A DNA stretch of 64,000 nt, from assembly GCF_014652895.1 (NCBI RefSeq), contig NZ_BMZR01000002.1, forward strand, positions 248,001 through 312,000, given 5' to 3'. Made by a program: the position numbers and the translations under genes. The notes beneath the pieces were generated by a model. That model was not told where the DNA came from. It worked only from the letters and a program-made list of their open reading frames with translations, and did no database searches. Of the stretch, positions 36,963 to 46,611 are shown piece by piece. Source of the stretch: Psychrobacter glaciei. GTDB taxonomy: Bacteria; Pseudomonadota; Gammaproteobacteria; Pseudomonadales; Moraxellaceae. Position 1 is the stretch's first letter; the number at the start of each line of letters is the position of its first letter.

Positions 36963-39110
36963 ATGCAAACCATTTTACTTGTTCCCATCAGTCGCGGTAT
37001 CGGTGTGACATCGGCTGCGCTTGGATTGATTCGCGCGTTTGACTATAACGGTATAAAAGCGGGCTTTATGAAGCCGTTTTTGCAAGATGACACCCTTGAT
37101 AAACAACACAGCTTGGACAGCTCAAGTGCGTTGGCCATGCATGCCTTTGGTCTAAAGCCACCTCAATCTATCAGCCGTCAGCATGTCGAGCGCATGATCG
37201 GCGATGACAACCTTGATGATTTAATGGAAGAAGTCGTCGGCAATTATCATACGCTCGGCGATGATTATGATGTGGTCATTTGCGAAGGTTTGGTACCGAC
37301 CACCGAGACCTCTTATGCCTCACAAATCAACCGAGCAATCGCTCATGCTTTGGATGCCAAGATTATATTTGTCAGTACCGCTGACATCAGCAAACCTGCC
37401 TATTTAGCAGACAAACTGGATGTGCACGCCCGTGAGTTCGGTGGTGTCATCGATTCGCGTACGTTAGGCGTGATTTTGATGCGTGTGCAAGATGTGCCCA
37501 ACACTTTTGACAATCAACCTGTCGCACCTGGGGAAGCCGTCGTCAGCTTGGACCCGAACTTTATGCAAGAAGTTCAGCGCTTATCACCTTCGTTCAATAC
37601 CGAAGCGTTTCGCCTCATCGGTGTGGTACCCTTTAGTGACTCATTATCTGTGCCGCGTACATGGGATATCGCTACAGAGCTTGATGCCACGTGGCTAAAC
37701 ATTGGGGAAGCCAAAACACGTCGTATCAACCGTATTAGCCTAACGGCGCGCTCAGTGTCACGCGTCAATGAAGTCTTTAAGCGGGGCACCTTAATCGTGG
37801 TGCCGGGTGATCGTGATGACTTGCTGCTGGCCGCTGGATTGGCCTGTATCAATGGGATTCCACTGGCAGGCTTGGTATTGACTGGCGGTATCACACCCAG
37901 CCCGACGGTTACAGAGCTTTGGCATTCAGCGCTCAAAACTGGCATCCCTGTCATGAGTGTCGAAAGCGACAGCTACGAGACGGTACAGAGCCTTGTACAC
38001 ATGAGCTCTGAGATTCCAAGCGATGATATTGATCGCGCTGAAGAAGTGGCTCGTTATGTGGCTGCGCACTTAGATCTAAGCTGGATTAAAGAATACTTTA
38101 GCCGCAATCATGAGCCGCGCTTGTCACCTTCTGCATTTCGCCATCAGCTGGTCAAAAAATCCCAGCAAGCCAAAAAACGCATCGTGCTCCCAGAAGGTTC
38201 TGAGCCACGTACCGTAGAAGCTGCCTGCATCTGCCAAAGCCGTGGCATCGCTAACTGTGTACTGCTTGCCAAGCGTAGCGATGTCGAGCAAGTCGCCAAA
38301 AACCGTGATTTGACGCTGCCTGAAGGTCTAGAAATCATCGACCCTGACAGCCTCGACATGAGCAAATATATCGCCGCCATCGTTGAGCGCCGCAAGGGTA
38401 AAACATCCGAAGATGTCGCTGCCGAATACCTAAAGGACACCGTGTACTTGGGTACCATTATGCTTCAGTTGGATGAAGTCGATGGTCTGGTTTCAGGCGC
38501 GATTCATACGACTGCTAATACGGTACGCCCAGCATTTCAGTTAATCAAAACCGCGCCGCAGTATTCCTTAGTATCGTCAGTCTTTTTTATGCTATTGCCT
38601 GAGCAAGTAGTGGTCTACGGTGACTGTGCGATCAACCCTGATCCCAATGCTGAAGAGCTGGCAGAGATTGCTATCCAGTCGGCTCAGTCTGCCGCAGCCT
38701 TTGGTATCGATCCAAAAGTCGCGATGATCAGCTACTCGACTGGCTCATCAGGCACAGGCGCGGATGTCGAAAAAGTCGCCCGTGCGACTCAAATCGTCCG
38801 CGAGCGTGCGCCAAACCTAAAAGTCGACGGCCCACTACAGTACGACGCGGCCTCTGTCATGAGTGTCGGCAAGCAAAAAGCACCGGACTCACCTGTCGCG
38901 GGACAAGCCAATGTCTTTATCTTCCCAGATCTTAATACGGGCAATACCACTTATAAAGCAGTACAACGTAGCGCCAACGTCATCAGTGTTGGGCCGATGC
39001 TACAAGGCTTAAATAAACCAGTAAACGATCTATCACGTGGTGCCTTGGTCGATGATATTATCTATACTATCGCGCTAACTGCTATCCAAGCCCATAGCGA
39101 CTTAATTTAA
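36963..39110 (+). CDS. pta: Phosphate acetyltransferase (long form with DRTGG domain)
   Basis: Interconverts acetyl-CoA and acetyl phosphate; with AckA it links acetate to acetyl-CoA. The N-terminal P-loop-like domain begins ILLVPISRGIGVTSAALGL, a DRTGG domain lies at about residues 215-335, and the catalytic PTA domain at about 390-710 (RIVLPEGSEPRTVEAA, GAIHTTANTVRPAFQ, SYSTGSSGTGADVEKV, DGPLQYDAAS). Length 715 matches E. coli Pta (714). The N-terminal regions of this form allow allosteric control by pyruvate, NADH or PEP in other bacteria. A terminator follows. Confidence 0.97.
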   Translation: MQTILLVPISRGIGVTSAALGLIRAFDYNGIKAGFMKPFLQDDTLDKQHSLDSSSALAMHAFGLKPPQSISRQHVERMIGDDNLDDLMEEVVGNYHTLGDDYDVVICEGLVPTTETSYASQINRAIAHALDAKIIFVSTADISKPAYLADKLDVHAREFGGVIDSRTLGVILMRVQDVPNTFDNQPVAPGEAVVSLDPNFMQEVQRLSPSFNTEAFRLIGVVPFSDSLSVPRTWDIATELDATWLNIGEAKTRRINRISLTARSVSRVNEVFKRGTLIVVPGDRDDLLLAAGLACINGIPLAGLVLTGGITPSPTVTELWHSALKTGIPVMSVESDSYETVQSLVHMSSEIPSDDIDRAEEVARYVAAHLDLSWIKEYFSRNHEPRLSPSAFRHQLVKKSQQAKKRIVLPEGSEPRTVEAACICQSRGIANCVLLAKRSDVEQVAKNRDLTLPEGLEIIDPDSLDMSKYIAAIVERRKGKTSEDVAAEYLKDTVYLGTIMLQLDEVDGLVSGAIHTTANTVRPAFQLIKTAPQYSLVSSVFFMLLPEQVVVYGDCAINPDPNAEELAEIAIQSAQSAAAFGIDPKVAMISYSTGSSGTGADVEKVARATQIVRERAPNLKVDGPLQYDAASVMSVGKQKAPDSPVAGQANVFIFPDLNTGNTTYKAVQRSANVISVGPMLQGLNKPVNDLSRGALVDDIIYTIALTAIQAHSDLI

Positions 39111-39189
39111 GCGACTTAACTTAAGTGACTTGATTTAAGCGTCACACGGTTTTCTGATTAAAAGTTTAATGATTAGCAGTATATAACAC

Positions 39190-39222
39190 CGCCGACTGTC
39201 ACTATGATGGTCGGCTTTTTAT
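39190..39222 (+). terminator. ackA-pta terminator
   Basis: The GCCGAC/GTCGGC stem with inner TCA/TGA pairing is followed by five Ts, about 80 bp after the stop codon. Confidence 0.8.
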
Positions 39223-39266
39223 TGCCATTTTAATGACAGATGCTCCGTTGCCCACTACAATAGCGC

Positions 39267-39412
39267 TATAGTCAGGTCAATATAAAAAAGAGACAGTGTG
39301 ACTGATATAAATTTTTTGTAGCCTCTGTCTGCGTAGGCACAGCAAGCAAGAAAAATTTGTACCAGTCACGCATTATAATGTCGTGTATCTATTTTATTTA
39401 GTATCGACTATA
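39267..39412. repeat. TATAGTC dispersed repeat, type Q, copy 2
   Basis: 146 bp from TATAGTCAGGTCAA to TATCGACTATA. It carries the conserved centre TTTTGTAGCCTCTGTCTGCG and CACAGCAAGCAAGAAAAATT. It lies between pta and nadD. Confidence 0.88.
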
Positions 39413-39469
39413 TCGTCTATTTTTAATCCATCATAACGTTTTCTTATCAGCCATTTGACCCATTTATTT

Positions 39470-40399
39470 ATGCCAAACCTTACCAATGACCGCCTTGCAG
39501 AAAATACTGCTCCTGCCATTCGTGCCTACTTGGGTGGCTCATTTGATCCCGTACACAAGGGTCATCTGCAAATGGCGATGTACGTCTACCAGCATTTATT
39601 GCCAATAGCGAAGCAGCAACAGCGCGCACTGCATGTGTCCTTATTGCCCAATGCCCGCTCGCCTTTTAAAAATGAAAGCACCAACCCTAAGCACCGTTTG
39701 GCAATGCTAAAGCTCGCAACACTTAATACCCCACTACAGATTGATGAGCTGGAGCTGTGGCAAGCACCGCCCGTCTATACTATCGATAGCGTCCGCACCT
39801 TACGGCAGCGCTATCCGCATGACAGCTTGATATTTATTATGGGGATGGACAGTGCACGGAGCTTAGATAAATGGAAAGACGGACTCAGGCTGACGGATTA
39901 TGTCGACCTCTGGGTTTTTAACCGTGGTGGCTTTTCTGACAATGATGACCATCTTTTTGACATCAATACACATCTTGCTGAAAAAAAACCAGCGATGCAG
40001 ACGTTAGCTAATCTACAAACCCAGCTGCACGCCCAGTTACCTATTGAGATGCAAAATAAAATAACCGACTCTCCTGCTGAACTGGTCGCGCTATTTACAC
40101 CCACACCCACGCAAACTCAAGCAGACAGTGGCGTCTTGAAAAATTCTCATCAAGGTCGCATTTATATAGACCCGCGTCCTATATCGGCCATATCGAGCAC
40201 ACAAATACGCCAGCAGTTACAACAACTGGGCAATCAACCAAATATAATGCCCTCAGCCGAAGCGCAAATCACATCTATCCCGTCAATAAATGATATCATT
40301 GGCAATACTGAATCCAATCCATTCGCTAAATGGCTAAATCCTGCTATTTATCAATATATTATTGCCCATCAGCTATATTCTGCTGCTCAATTCCGTTAA
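39470..40399 (+). CDS. nadD: Nicotinate-nucleotide adenylyltransferase
   Basis: Adenylates nicotinate mononucleotide in NAD synthesis. The nucleotidyltransferase motif GGSFDPVHKGH (about residue 25) and C-terminal ISSTQIR are clear, with FIMGMDSARSLDKW in the middle. At 310 aa it is about 100 residues longer than E. coli NadD. The extra length sits mostly between the middle block and ISSTQIR (about residues 160-235), plus a short N-terminal part, and looks like an unstructured insertion. The ATG at 39470 is preferred to an in-frame TTG at 39455. rsfS follows, the usual partner. Confidence 0.93.
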   Translation: MPNLTNDRLAENTAPAIRAYLGGSFDPVHKGHLQMAMYVYQHLLPIAKQQQRALHVSLLPNARSPFKNESTNPKHRLAMLKLATLNTPLQIDELELWQAPPVYTIDSVRTLRQRYPHDSLIFIMGMDSARSLDKWKDGLRLTDYVDLWVFNRGGFSDNDDHLFDINTHLAEKKPAMQTLANLQTQLHAQLPIEMQNKITDSPAELVALFTPTPTQTQADSGVLKNSHQGRIYIDPRPISAISSTQIRQQLQQLGNQPNIMPSAEAQITSIPSINDIIGNTESNPFAKWLNPAIYQYIIAHQLYSAAQFR

Positions 40400-40528
40400 A
40401 ATTGTCTTATCTTTGTTTTTTGCCTATTATATCTCTATACGTCACTGCCTCTATCTGGTCAGTGCGAGATGGCAAATTGACAATTAACCTATTTATTTTA
40501 ATATTTACGATTCAAGAGATTAAATTTT

Positions 40529-40942
40529 ATGACCAACACCATGACCGAAGAACGCTTAAAAGAATGCTTAACCGTTGTTGAAACTGCGCTAGACGATATG
40601 AAAGCGAAGAACATCACTGTAATGAATGTAGAAGATTTGACAGACGTGATGGAGCGCATCGTGATCGCTGACGGTACCTCTAAGCGCCATGTACGTGCAA
40701 TGGCTGACAGCGTTGGTGCTGAAGCTAAGCAAGCGGGCTTTATGCCACTTGGCCGTGAAGGCGGTATCGACTCTGACTGGACGTTGATCGATTTGGGCGC
40801 TGTTGTCGTCCATATGATGACGCCACAAGCTCGTGAGTTTTATGACTTAGAAGGCCTATGGTCATCACCTGAGCAGTTGGCTGAGCTAGTCGCCGTGCCA
40901 CGTGAAAAGAAAACGGCCGGTCGTCGTAACAAAAACAAATAA
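40529..40942 (+). CDS. rsfS: Ribosomal silencing factor RsfS
   Basis: Binds L14 of the 50S subunit and blocks subunit joining under nutrient stress. The family core is present: VVETALDDMKAKNITVMNVEDLT (opening helix and strand), IVIADGTSKRHVRAMADSV, GREGGIDSDWTLIDLGAVVVHMM and YDLEGLWS. A Lys/Arg-rich tail extends it to 137 aa, against about 105 in E. coli. It is 129 bp after nadD, a conserved pair, and is closed by a strong terminator. Confidence 0.95.
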   Translation: MTNTMTEERLKECLTVVETALDDMKAKNITVMNVEDLTDVMERIVIADGTSKRHVRAMADSVGAEAKQAGFMPLGREGGIDSDWTLIDLGAVVVHMMTPQAREFYDLEGLWSSPEQLAELVAVPREKKTAGRRNKNK

Positions 40943-40986
40943 GAGTGTTGATTACGATACTCGTTCAACATTTAAAAACGTATTAC

Positions 40987-41021
40987 AAAAAAGACCAGAT
41001 GATTATTCTGGTCTTTTTTTA
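40987..41021 (+). terminator. nadD-rsfS terminator
   Basis: AAAAAGACCAGA and TCTGGTCTTTTT arms form a perfect stem, followed by a T run. Confidence 0.93.
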
Positions 41022-41141
41022 TGTAAAAATAAGCGGTTCTGTGTCTAATAAATATTCTGAAAATGGTTCAAGATTAGGCTAAGATATCAGCAACCAGTCA
41101 GCATTACTGCCTCAAAAAACAACCAACCATCAGAGTGGCTT

Positions 41142-41927
41142 ATGAGCACAGAACCGATGATATCTACGTTACCAGCAACGGCACAAAGCAAACAAGACTT
41201 TAACCAAGACTTGCCGCTACATATTGCCACCCTAACCTGTGTGCGTGCTGGCAAATCTATGCCATTCACCCGTGAGCAACTGAGTGCCATTGACAAAGCG
41301 CCAATTAAAGCGCCTGTCGCGGTCAACTTCATGGGCCTCGCCACTGATGAGCAAGCCGACCGCAAGCATCATGGTGGTCCGCTAAAAGCGGTGCATCAAC
41401 TGGCACCTGCGACTTATGAAAAAATCAATACAGAGTTTGGCCTAAAAGTACGCGTCGGTACATTGGGCGAAAATCTTACGACTGAAGCCGTCAATGGCCT
41501 GCCTGAAATGACCGAATCTGCCGTATGTATTGGCGATGTTTTTCAATATGGTGGACATTTTGAGAACGGTCAAGACAATAGTAATGATGATAGTGTCCAG
41601 CTACGCATCGTTCAACCGCGACGCCCCTGCTACAAAATCAATGATCAGATTGGACAGTTTACCAAAGTGCCAAATATCGCGGCATGGGTCAGTAAACAAG
41701 GTATCTCTGGCTGGTACTTCCAAGTCGTGCGTGATGGCATCATAGATGCTGATTTACCAGTTTACTTGATAGAACGCCCTTATCCGTTTGCGACACTTGA
41801 GACACTGTGGCAATTGGCCAATTCTAAAGAGAAATACGATGCTGATATGATTGAGCCTTGGCTCGCGATTGAATGTTTGGAGGACAGTTGGAAGAAAGTG
41901 TTGGCGAAGAAGATTCGCAAGAATTAA
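41142..41927 (+). CDS. MOSC domain-containing protein (YiiM-like)
   Basis: MOSC domains handle sulfur for, or bind, molybdenum cofactor; YiiM proteins reduce N-hydroxylated compounds. The hallmark DEQADRKHHGGPLKAVHQ (about residue 68), GTLGENLTTEAV and the conserved Cys in QPRRPCYKIN (about 164) are present, with an additional C-terminal segment (SGWYFQVVRDG). Length 261 is slightly longer than YiiM (about 224). It has no obvious operon partner. The name YiiM is by resemblance. Confidence 0.87.
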   Translation: MSTEPMISTLPATAQSKQDFNQDLPLHIATLTCVRAGKSMPFTREQLSAIDKAPIKAPVAVNFMGLATDEQADRKHHGGPLKAVHQLAPATYEKINTEFGLKVRVGTLGENLTTEAVNGLPEMTESAVCIGDVFQYGGHFENGQDNSNDDSVQLRIVQPRRPCYKINDQIGQFTKVPNIAAWVSKQGISGWYFQVVRDGIIDADLPVYLIERPYPFATLETLWQLANSKEKYDADMIEPWLAIECLEDSWKKVLAKKIRKN

Positions 41928-42022
41928 AAAAGCTTTCAAAGATATTTCGACCTCATCTATCTAATATCAATAGAAAATAAAGGCAAGTATCAAAGCTCAC
42001 CTTTATTCACACAGAGCATTTC

Positions 42023-42898
42023 ATGGTAAAAAACATATTCTTAGCATTTGGCCTAACACTGCCCTTGATTGGCTGCGTGACCACGACCTCTCCAGTTGCA
42101 AGCACTGAGAACTACATCGTAGATAGCAAAACCTATCAAGCCACTGGCAAAAGCGAACGCATCAAAACCATTGTGCTGCACTATACGGTTTCAGACAATG
42201 ATAGATCTATCAAAACACTGACCACAGGCAAGGTCAGCGCCCATTATCTTATTTTAGATAATGACGATGATAAAATTTATAATCTAGTACCAGAAAACGA
42301 GCGAGCTTGGCATGCAGGTGATGGCGGCTTTGCAGGACGAACGATATTAAACGATACTTCTATCGGTATAGAAATCGTCAATACAGGAATTGCGCCTGAA
42401 TATAAAGATGCGCTAGAAGACGGCAAGCTGGCGTATCATCCTTATGAGCATTATGTGGCTTTTGACGAGTTGCAGATTAAAAAGGTCGCAGAGCTAGTAC
42501 AAGATATCACCGCAAGATATGGCATTTCACCAAAGAATATCATCGGTCATTCTGATATGGCACCCTCACGTAAGATAGACCCCGGTGCAAAGTTCCCTTG
42601 GCAGCAGCTGTATAAGCAATATGGTATCGGCGCTTGGTATGAAGGTGCTGACAAGCTTGCTTTTATGGATACAGACGCATTTGCAGCGGCCACGATACCT
42701 GAGATCAAGCAGCAGTTTCGTGACTATGGCTATCAGATCAATAATAGTGACGAATGGGACAAAGCCAGTCGCGATGTCATCTATGCCTTTCAGCTACACT
42801 TTCGACCCCGTAATCCAACGGGGGAAATAGATTCAGAAACTTATGCTATTTTAAAGGCATTGAATAAGAAGTATGCTGATACCAACGATTTTTATTAG
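42023..42898 (+). CDS. amiD: N-acetylmuramoyl-L-alanine amidase, AmiD-like lipoprotein
   Basis: Amidase_2 zinc enzyme that cleaves the bond between MurNAc and the stem peptide. A lipoprotein signal ends LIGC (Cys18). Zinc ligands are His in IVLHYTVSDNDRS (about 53) and in IGHSDMAPSRKIDPG (about 175), with the catalytic region WHAGDGGFAG between. A C-terminal peptidoglycan-binding helical region follows (IPEIKQQFRDYGY and AFQLHFRP). It is probably attached to the outer membrane, as AmiD is. Length 291 is close to E. coli AmiD (276). Confidence 0.92.
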   Translation: MVKNIFLAFGLTLPLIGCVTTTSPVASTENYIVDSKTYQATGKSERIKTIVLHYTVSDNDRSIKTLTTGKVSAHYLILDNDDDKIYNLVPENERAWHAGDGGFAGRTILNDTSIGIEIVNTGIAPEYKDALEDGKLAYHPYEHYVAFDELQIKKVAELVQDITARYGISPKNIIGHSDMAPSRKIDPGAKFPWQQLYKQYGIGAWYEGADKLAFMDTDAFAAATIPEIKQQFRDYGYQINNSDEWDKASRDVIYAFQLHFRPRNPTGEIDSETYAILKALNKKYADTNDFY

Positions 42899-42948
42899 CC
42901 ATTAACAACCAAAAATATATCAATAACAACAATGAAAAAGGAAATACT

Positions 42949-43695
42949 ATGAGCACATTGTTTAGCGTAAATTTGAATAAATTGGCTTTAATCCGTAACT
43001 CTCGCGGCACTGACTACCCTAACCTGTTGACCTTTGTGAAGAAGCTGATTGACCTAGGGGTCAAAGGCTTTACCGTACACCCAAGACCCGATGAGCGTCA
43101 TATCAGATACCAAGATGTCTATGATATCAGTGCATTCTTAAAAGGCTATCCAGAGATTGAGTTCAATATCGAAGGCAATCCGAATGAGCAGTTCTTAAAG
43201 ATTATCCGTGAAGTAAAGCCGCATCAATGTACGCTCGTACCAGACAGTGACGATCAACTGACCTCTGATCATGGCTTTGATATCATTAAACATCATGAGT
43301 TTTTATCAACGTTGAGCAAAGAGCTGGAAGCATTCGGTACGCGCTGTGCGGTATTCATCGACCCTGATATCGAACAAATCAAAGCGGTCATCGAGAGTGA
43401 TGTACAGACGATCGAGATGTATACCGAAGAATGGGCGCGTGCTTACAGTAATGGTAAGAGCGATGACAATGTTGAATTCGATGAGGTTAAGCAACGCTTT
43501 AGCGACTGTATCACCCTAGCCAATCAAAACGGTATCCGCGTCAATGCTGGTCATGATTTGAATTTGGAAAATTTAGCCGATCTGCTCGCGCTTAGTGATA
43601 TCGCTGAGGTGTCGATTGGTCATGCATTTACGATTGAATCGCTGGAGCAAGGCATGGATAATGTCGTGCGTCAGTATTTGGAGATTTGTGGGTAG
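42949..43695 (+). CDS. pdxJ: Pyridoxine 5'-phosphate synthase
   Basis: Condenses 3-amino-2-oxopropyl phosphate with deoxyxylulose 5-phosphate (the Dxs product) to pyridoxine phosphate. Typical parts are VNLNKLALIRNSRG, VKGFTVHPRPDERHI (catalytic His), FNIEGNP, CTLVPDSDDQLTSDHG and RVNAGHDLNLENL, then EVSIGHAF. Length 248 is normal. An AAAAAGG ribosome site lies before the ATG. It is a single-gene unit between amiD and a type Q repeat; recO or acpS, common neighbours elsewhere, are absent. Confidence 0.95.
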   Translation: MSTLFSVNLNKLALIRNSRGTDYPNLLTFVKKLIDLGVKGFTVHPRPDERHIRYQDVYDISAFLKGYPEIEFNIEGNPNEQFLKIIREVKPHQCTLVPDSDDQLTSDHGFDIIKHHEFLSTLSKELEAFGTRCAVFIDPDIEQIKAVIESDVQTIEMYTEEWARAYSNGKSDDNVEFDEVKQRFSDCITLANQNGIRVNAGHDLNLENLADLLALSDIAEVSIGHAFTIESLEQGMDNVVRQYLEICG

Positions 43696-43711
43696 TCCGT
43701 ACTAATAAGCA

Positions 43712-43856
43712 AATAGTCTATTCACTTTACACTCGATGCGGTGATGCTGGGATATATTTTATGCAGCCTCTGTCAGCGTAGACACAGCAAGCAAGTAAAA
43801 TTTATACCAGTAGCACGGTAATATTGGCGTATCAATTTTATTTTAAAATGACTACA
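43712..43856. repeat. TATAGTC dispersed repeat, type Q, copy 3
   Basis: About 145 bp from ATAGTCTATTCAC to AAAATGACTACA. The conserved centre GCAGCCTCTGTCAGCG and CACAGCAAGCAAG is kept, but the outer stem is partly lost (GATATATTTTA versus TAAAATTTATACC). Confidence 0.8.
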
Positions 43857-43930
43857 GTTTGGTTCTATTAGCAGTCCTAATATCTGCATTATCAATACAA
43901 ACGCTAATAATATTAAAAAAAGGAATCTTT

Positions 43931-45121
43931 ATGTATCAAGACTTTCAGAAACACCTACAACAAGAAATCAGCGACATACGCGCAGCAGGACTGTATAAAA
44001 ACGAGCGCGTTATCACCTCCCCACAAGATGCGCTAATCAAGATTGCCGATGGCCGTGAGATGCTTAACTTCTGTGCCAATAATTATCTTGGATTGTCTGA
44101 CCATCCTGAGATTAAAAAGGCGGCGATCAAAGCCATCGAAAACTCAGGTTATGGCATGTCATCGGTGCGGTTTATCTGTGGGACGCAAGATTTGCATAAG
44201 CAATTAGAAGCGGCGATTTCTAAGTTTTTTAATACCGAAGATACGATTCTTTATGCGGCCTGTTTCGATGCCAATGGCGGTGCCTTTGAGCCACTCTTGA
44301 CCAGCGAGGATGCGATTATCTCTGATTCGCTAAATCATGCCTCAATCATCGATGGTGTACGCCTGTGTAAAGCTGCCCGTTATCGTTATACCAATGCGGA
44401 TATGCAAGATTTAGAGACGCAATTACAAGCGGCGCAAGCACAGCGTTTTCGTTTGATTGTGACCGATGGTGTTTTTTCGATGGATGGTAACGTCGCACCA
44501 ATGGATGAGATCTATGCGTTGGCACAAAAATATGATGCCATGGTAATGATTGACGAGTCGCATTCAGCAGGCGTGGTCGGCCGCACGGGTGGTGGCGTGA
44601 CTGAATTGTTTAATCTGCGTGGTGATATTGAGCTGATCACTGGTACATTGGGCAAGGCCTTTGGCGGTGCTATTGGCGGCTTTACCACGGGTAAAAAAGA
44701 AATCGTTGAGATGCTGCGTCAACGCTCACGCCCATATTTGTTTTCAAACTCTATTCCTCCTATGGTGGCTGCCGCTGGGGTAAAAGCGTTTGAAATGCTG
44801 TCAAAAGACAATACCCTACAAGATAAATTGCATGAAAATACCGCCTATTTTGTGAAGCAAATGCAAGATGCAGGCTTCGATATCAAGCCTACCGAATCGG
44901 CCATTTGTGCGGTGATGCTTTATGATGCTAACGTCTCCCAACAAATGGCAGACGCACTGCTTGAAGAAGGGATTTATGTGATTGGCTTCTTCTACCCTGT
45001 CGTACCCAAAGACGAGGCTCGCATCCGTGTCCAGCTCTCTGCCGCCCATACTCGCGAGCAGCTAGACAAGTGTATCACTGCCTTTATCAAAGTCGCCAAG
45101 CAAATGAAGGTGATTGATTAA
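43931..45121 (+). CDS. kbl: 2-amino-3-ketobutyrate CoA ligase (glycine C-acetyltransferase)
   Basis: PLP enzyme that cleaves 2-amino-3-ketobutyrate with CoA to glycine and acetyl-CoA, the second step of threonine degradation. Conserved parts are NFCANNYLGLSDHPEI, FDANGGAFEPL, DESHSAGVVG, and the PLP lysine in TGTLGKAFGGAIGG (about residue 244). The frame is open 72 bp upstream, but the ATG at 43931 follows an AAAAGGAA ribosome site and gives the normal 396 aa. tdh follows after 77 bp, so kbl-tdh form an operon. Confidence 0.96.
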   Translation: MYQDFQKHLQQEISDIRAAGLYKNERVITSPQDALIKIADGREMLNFCANNYLGLSDHPEIKKAAIKAIENSGYGMSSVRFICGTQDLHKQLEAAISKFFNTEDTILYAACFDANGGAFEPLLTSEDAIISDSLNHASIIDGVRLCKAARYRYTNADMQDLETQLQAAQAQRFRLIVTDGVFSMDGNVAPMDEIYALAQKYDAMVMIDESHSAGVVGRTGGGVTELFNLRGDIELITGTLGKAFGGAIGGFTTGKKEIVEMLRQRSRPYLFSNSIPPMVAAAGVKAFEMLSKDNTLQDKLHENTAYFVKQMQDAGFDIKPTESAICAVMLYDANVSQQMADALLEEGIYVIGFFYPVVPKDEARIRVQLSAAHTREQLDKCITAFIKVAKQMKVID

Positions 45122-45198
45122 GCATCGTTCGATATTTGTTCGGTATTCACTCGCTAGATTCAACCATTAAGTACAACATCGTTAAATAAGAGAAAAGT

Positions 45199-46224
45199 AT
45201 GAAAGCACTGGTTAAAGCCCATGCCAAAAAAGGCATTTGGATGCAAGACATGCCAGAACCTATGGTTGGCATCAATGACGTTAAAATTAAAATTAAAAAA
45301 ACTGCTATTTGTGGTACAGATTTGCACATTTACAAATGGGATGAGTGGTCAGAAAGAACCATCAAGACGCCGATGATCATCGGACACGAATACGTCGGCA
45401 TCATTAGCGAAATGGGCGATGGTGTGAAGCATTTTGAAGTGGGCGACCGAGTCACTGGCGAAGGACATATCGCTTGCGGGCATTGCCGAAACTGCCGCCG
45501 TGGTAAGCTACATGTGTGCGAAAACACCATCGGCGTGGGCGTCGACCGCGATGGCGCGTTTGCTGAATATTTGGTGATACCTGCCGACAATGTCATCAAA
45601 CTCGATGAGCGTATCAGCGATGAGATGGCAGCCATTATGGATCCCTTTGGCAATGCCACGCATACTGCCCTTTCATTTCCTGTCCTTGGTGAGGATGTAC
45701 TGATTACGGGTGCGGGACTGATTGGCTCTATGGCAACGGCGATTTGCCGCTTCGCAGGAGCGCGTAATATTGTGGTCAGTGATATCAGTGATTATCGTCT
45801 AGAGCTTGCCAAAAAAATGGGCGCGACGATGACCATCAACCCAGCCAAAGGTGAAACCATCGAAGGCGCTATTGCTGAGTTAAAAATGCACGGCTTTGAT
45901 ATCGGGCTTGAGATGTCAGGCTCGCCTCAGGCCTTTGATTCAATGATTAGTAATATGTATAACGGCTCTAAAATTGCGCTCTTGGGTATTTTACCTAACA
46001 CCACCACGGTGGATTGGAGCAAGATTATCTTTAAGGCGTTAACCCTAAAAGGTATCTATGGCCGCGAGATGTGGGAGACATGGTATCAGATGGAGCAAAT
46101 GCTGATTAGCGGTATTGATCTATCGCCCATCATTACCCATCGCATGCACATTGATGACTTTCAAGAAGGCTTTGATATCATGGAAAGCGGACAATGCGGT
46201 AAGGTAATTTTAAGCTGGGATTGA
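45199..46224 (+). CDS. tdh: L-threonine 3-dehydrogenase
   Basis: Zinc-dependent medium-chain dehydrogenase that oxidises threonine to 2-amino-3-ketobutyrate, the substrate of Kbl. The catalytic zinc site (ICGTDLHIY and GHEYVGI) and the four-cysteine structural zinc site ([15 protein letters not shown], about residues 93-107) are visible, and the NAD-binding [13 protein letters not shown] is at about 174. Length 341 equals E. coli Tdh. A clean hairpin terminator closes the kbl-tdh operon. Confidence 0.96.
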   Translation: MKALVKAHAKKGIWMQDMPEPMVGINDVKIKIKKTAICGTDLHIYKWDEWSERTIKTPMIIGHEYVGIISEMGDGVKHFEVGDRVTGEGHIACGHCRNCRRGKLHVCENTIGVGVDRDGAFAEYLVIPADNVIKLDERISDEMAAIMDPFGNATHTALSFPVLGEDVLITGAGLIGSMATAICRFAGARNIVVSDISDYRLELAKKMGATMTINPAKGETIEGAIAELKMHGFDIGLEMSGSPQAFDSMISNMYNGSKIALLGILPNTTTVDWSKIIFKALTLKGIYGREMWETWYQMEQMLISGIDLSPIITHRMHIDDFQEGFDIMESGQCGKVILSWD

Positions 46225-46281
46225 TTTTAGCGATTCAGCATTTGAGGAATCGTGGTTAACTTTTAAGTTGTCACGACTTAT

Positions 46282-46313
46282 AAAACGGCGCTGATTTCAG
46301 TGCCGTTTTATAT
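46282..46313 (+). terminator. kbl-tdh terminator
   Basis: AAAACGGC and GCCGTTTT arms with inner CTGA/TCAG pairing, about 58 bp after the tdh stop. Confidence 0.88.
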
Positions 46314-46341
46314 ATGGTAAAAATCATATGGGAGATAAACT

Positions 46342-46515
46342 ATGGGCGATTCTGAAGCCGATAAACTTGAAAATTATTTAGCAGAAAAGGCCAAGCAAGA
46401 TCAGGAAAAAGAACAAGCGTCTGAGCCGCTTTCTGCCTATGATGCTTGCGTGCTAAAGGAAAGTGCTAAGATACATGAGTTGATTGCTGAGGCTCAAGTA
46501 AAGGCTAAAAAATAA
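46342..46515 (+). CDS. Small acidic/basic helical protein, 57 aa, unknown function
   Basis: A short frame starts ATGGGCGATTCTG and ends in Lys-Lys-stop. A strong GGGAG ribosome site lies 7 bp before the ATG, which is the main reason to accept it. The product (MGDSEADKLENYLAEKAK..., then ...AYDACVLKESAKIHELIAEA) is charged, Ala/Glu/Lys-rich, likely a single long helix or coiled coil, with one Cys and no signal or membrane segment. I do not recognise the family. It lies between the tdh terminator and the HEPN-like gene, 96 bp before the latter. Its base use resembles the host more than that gene does. Confidence 0.6.
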   Translation: MGDSEADKLENYLAEKAKQDQEKEQASEPLSAYDACVLKESAKIHELIAEAQVKAKK

Positions 46516-46611
46516 TTTGTCACTTTTATATATTGATAAAATCACTGTTATCTACCTTCAATTTTTTCAAATAGCAAACTTCGTAGTACTTAAAATATAG
46601 GAACTTTTCAT

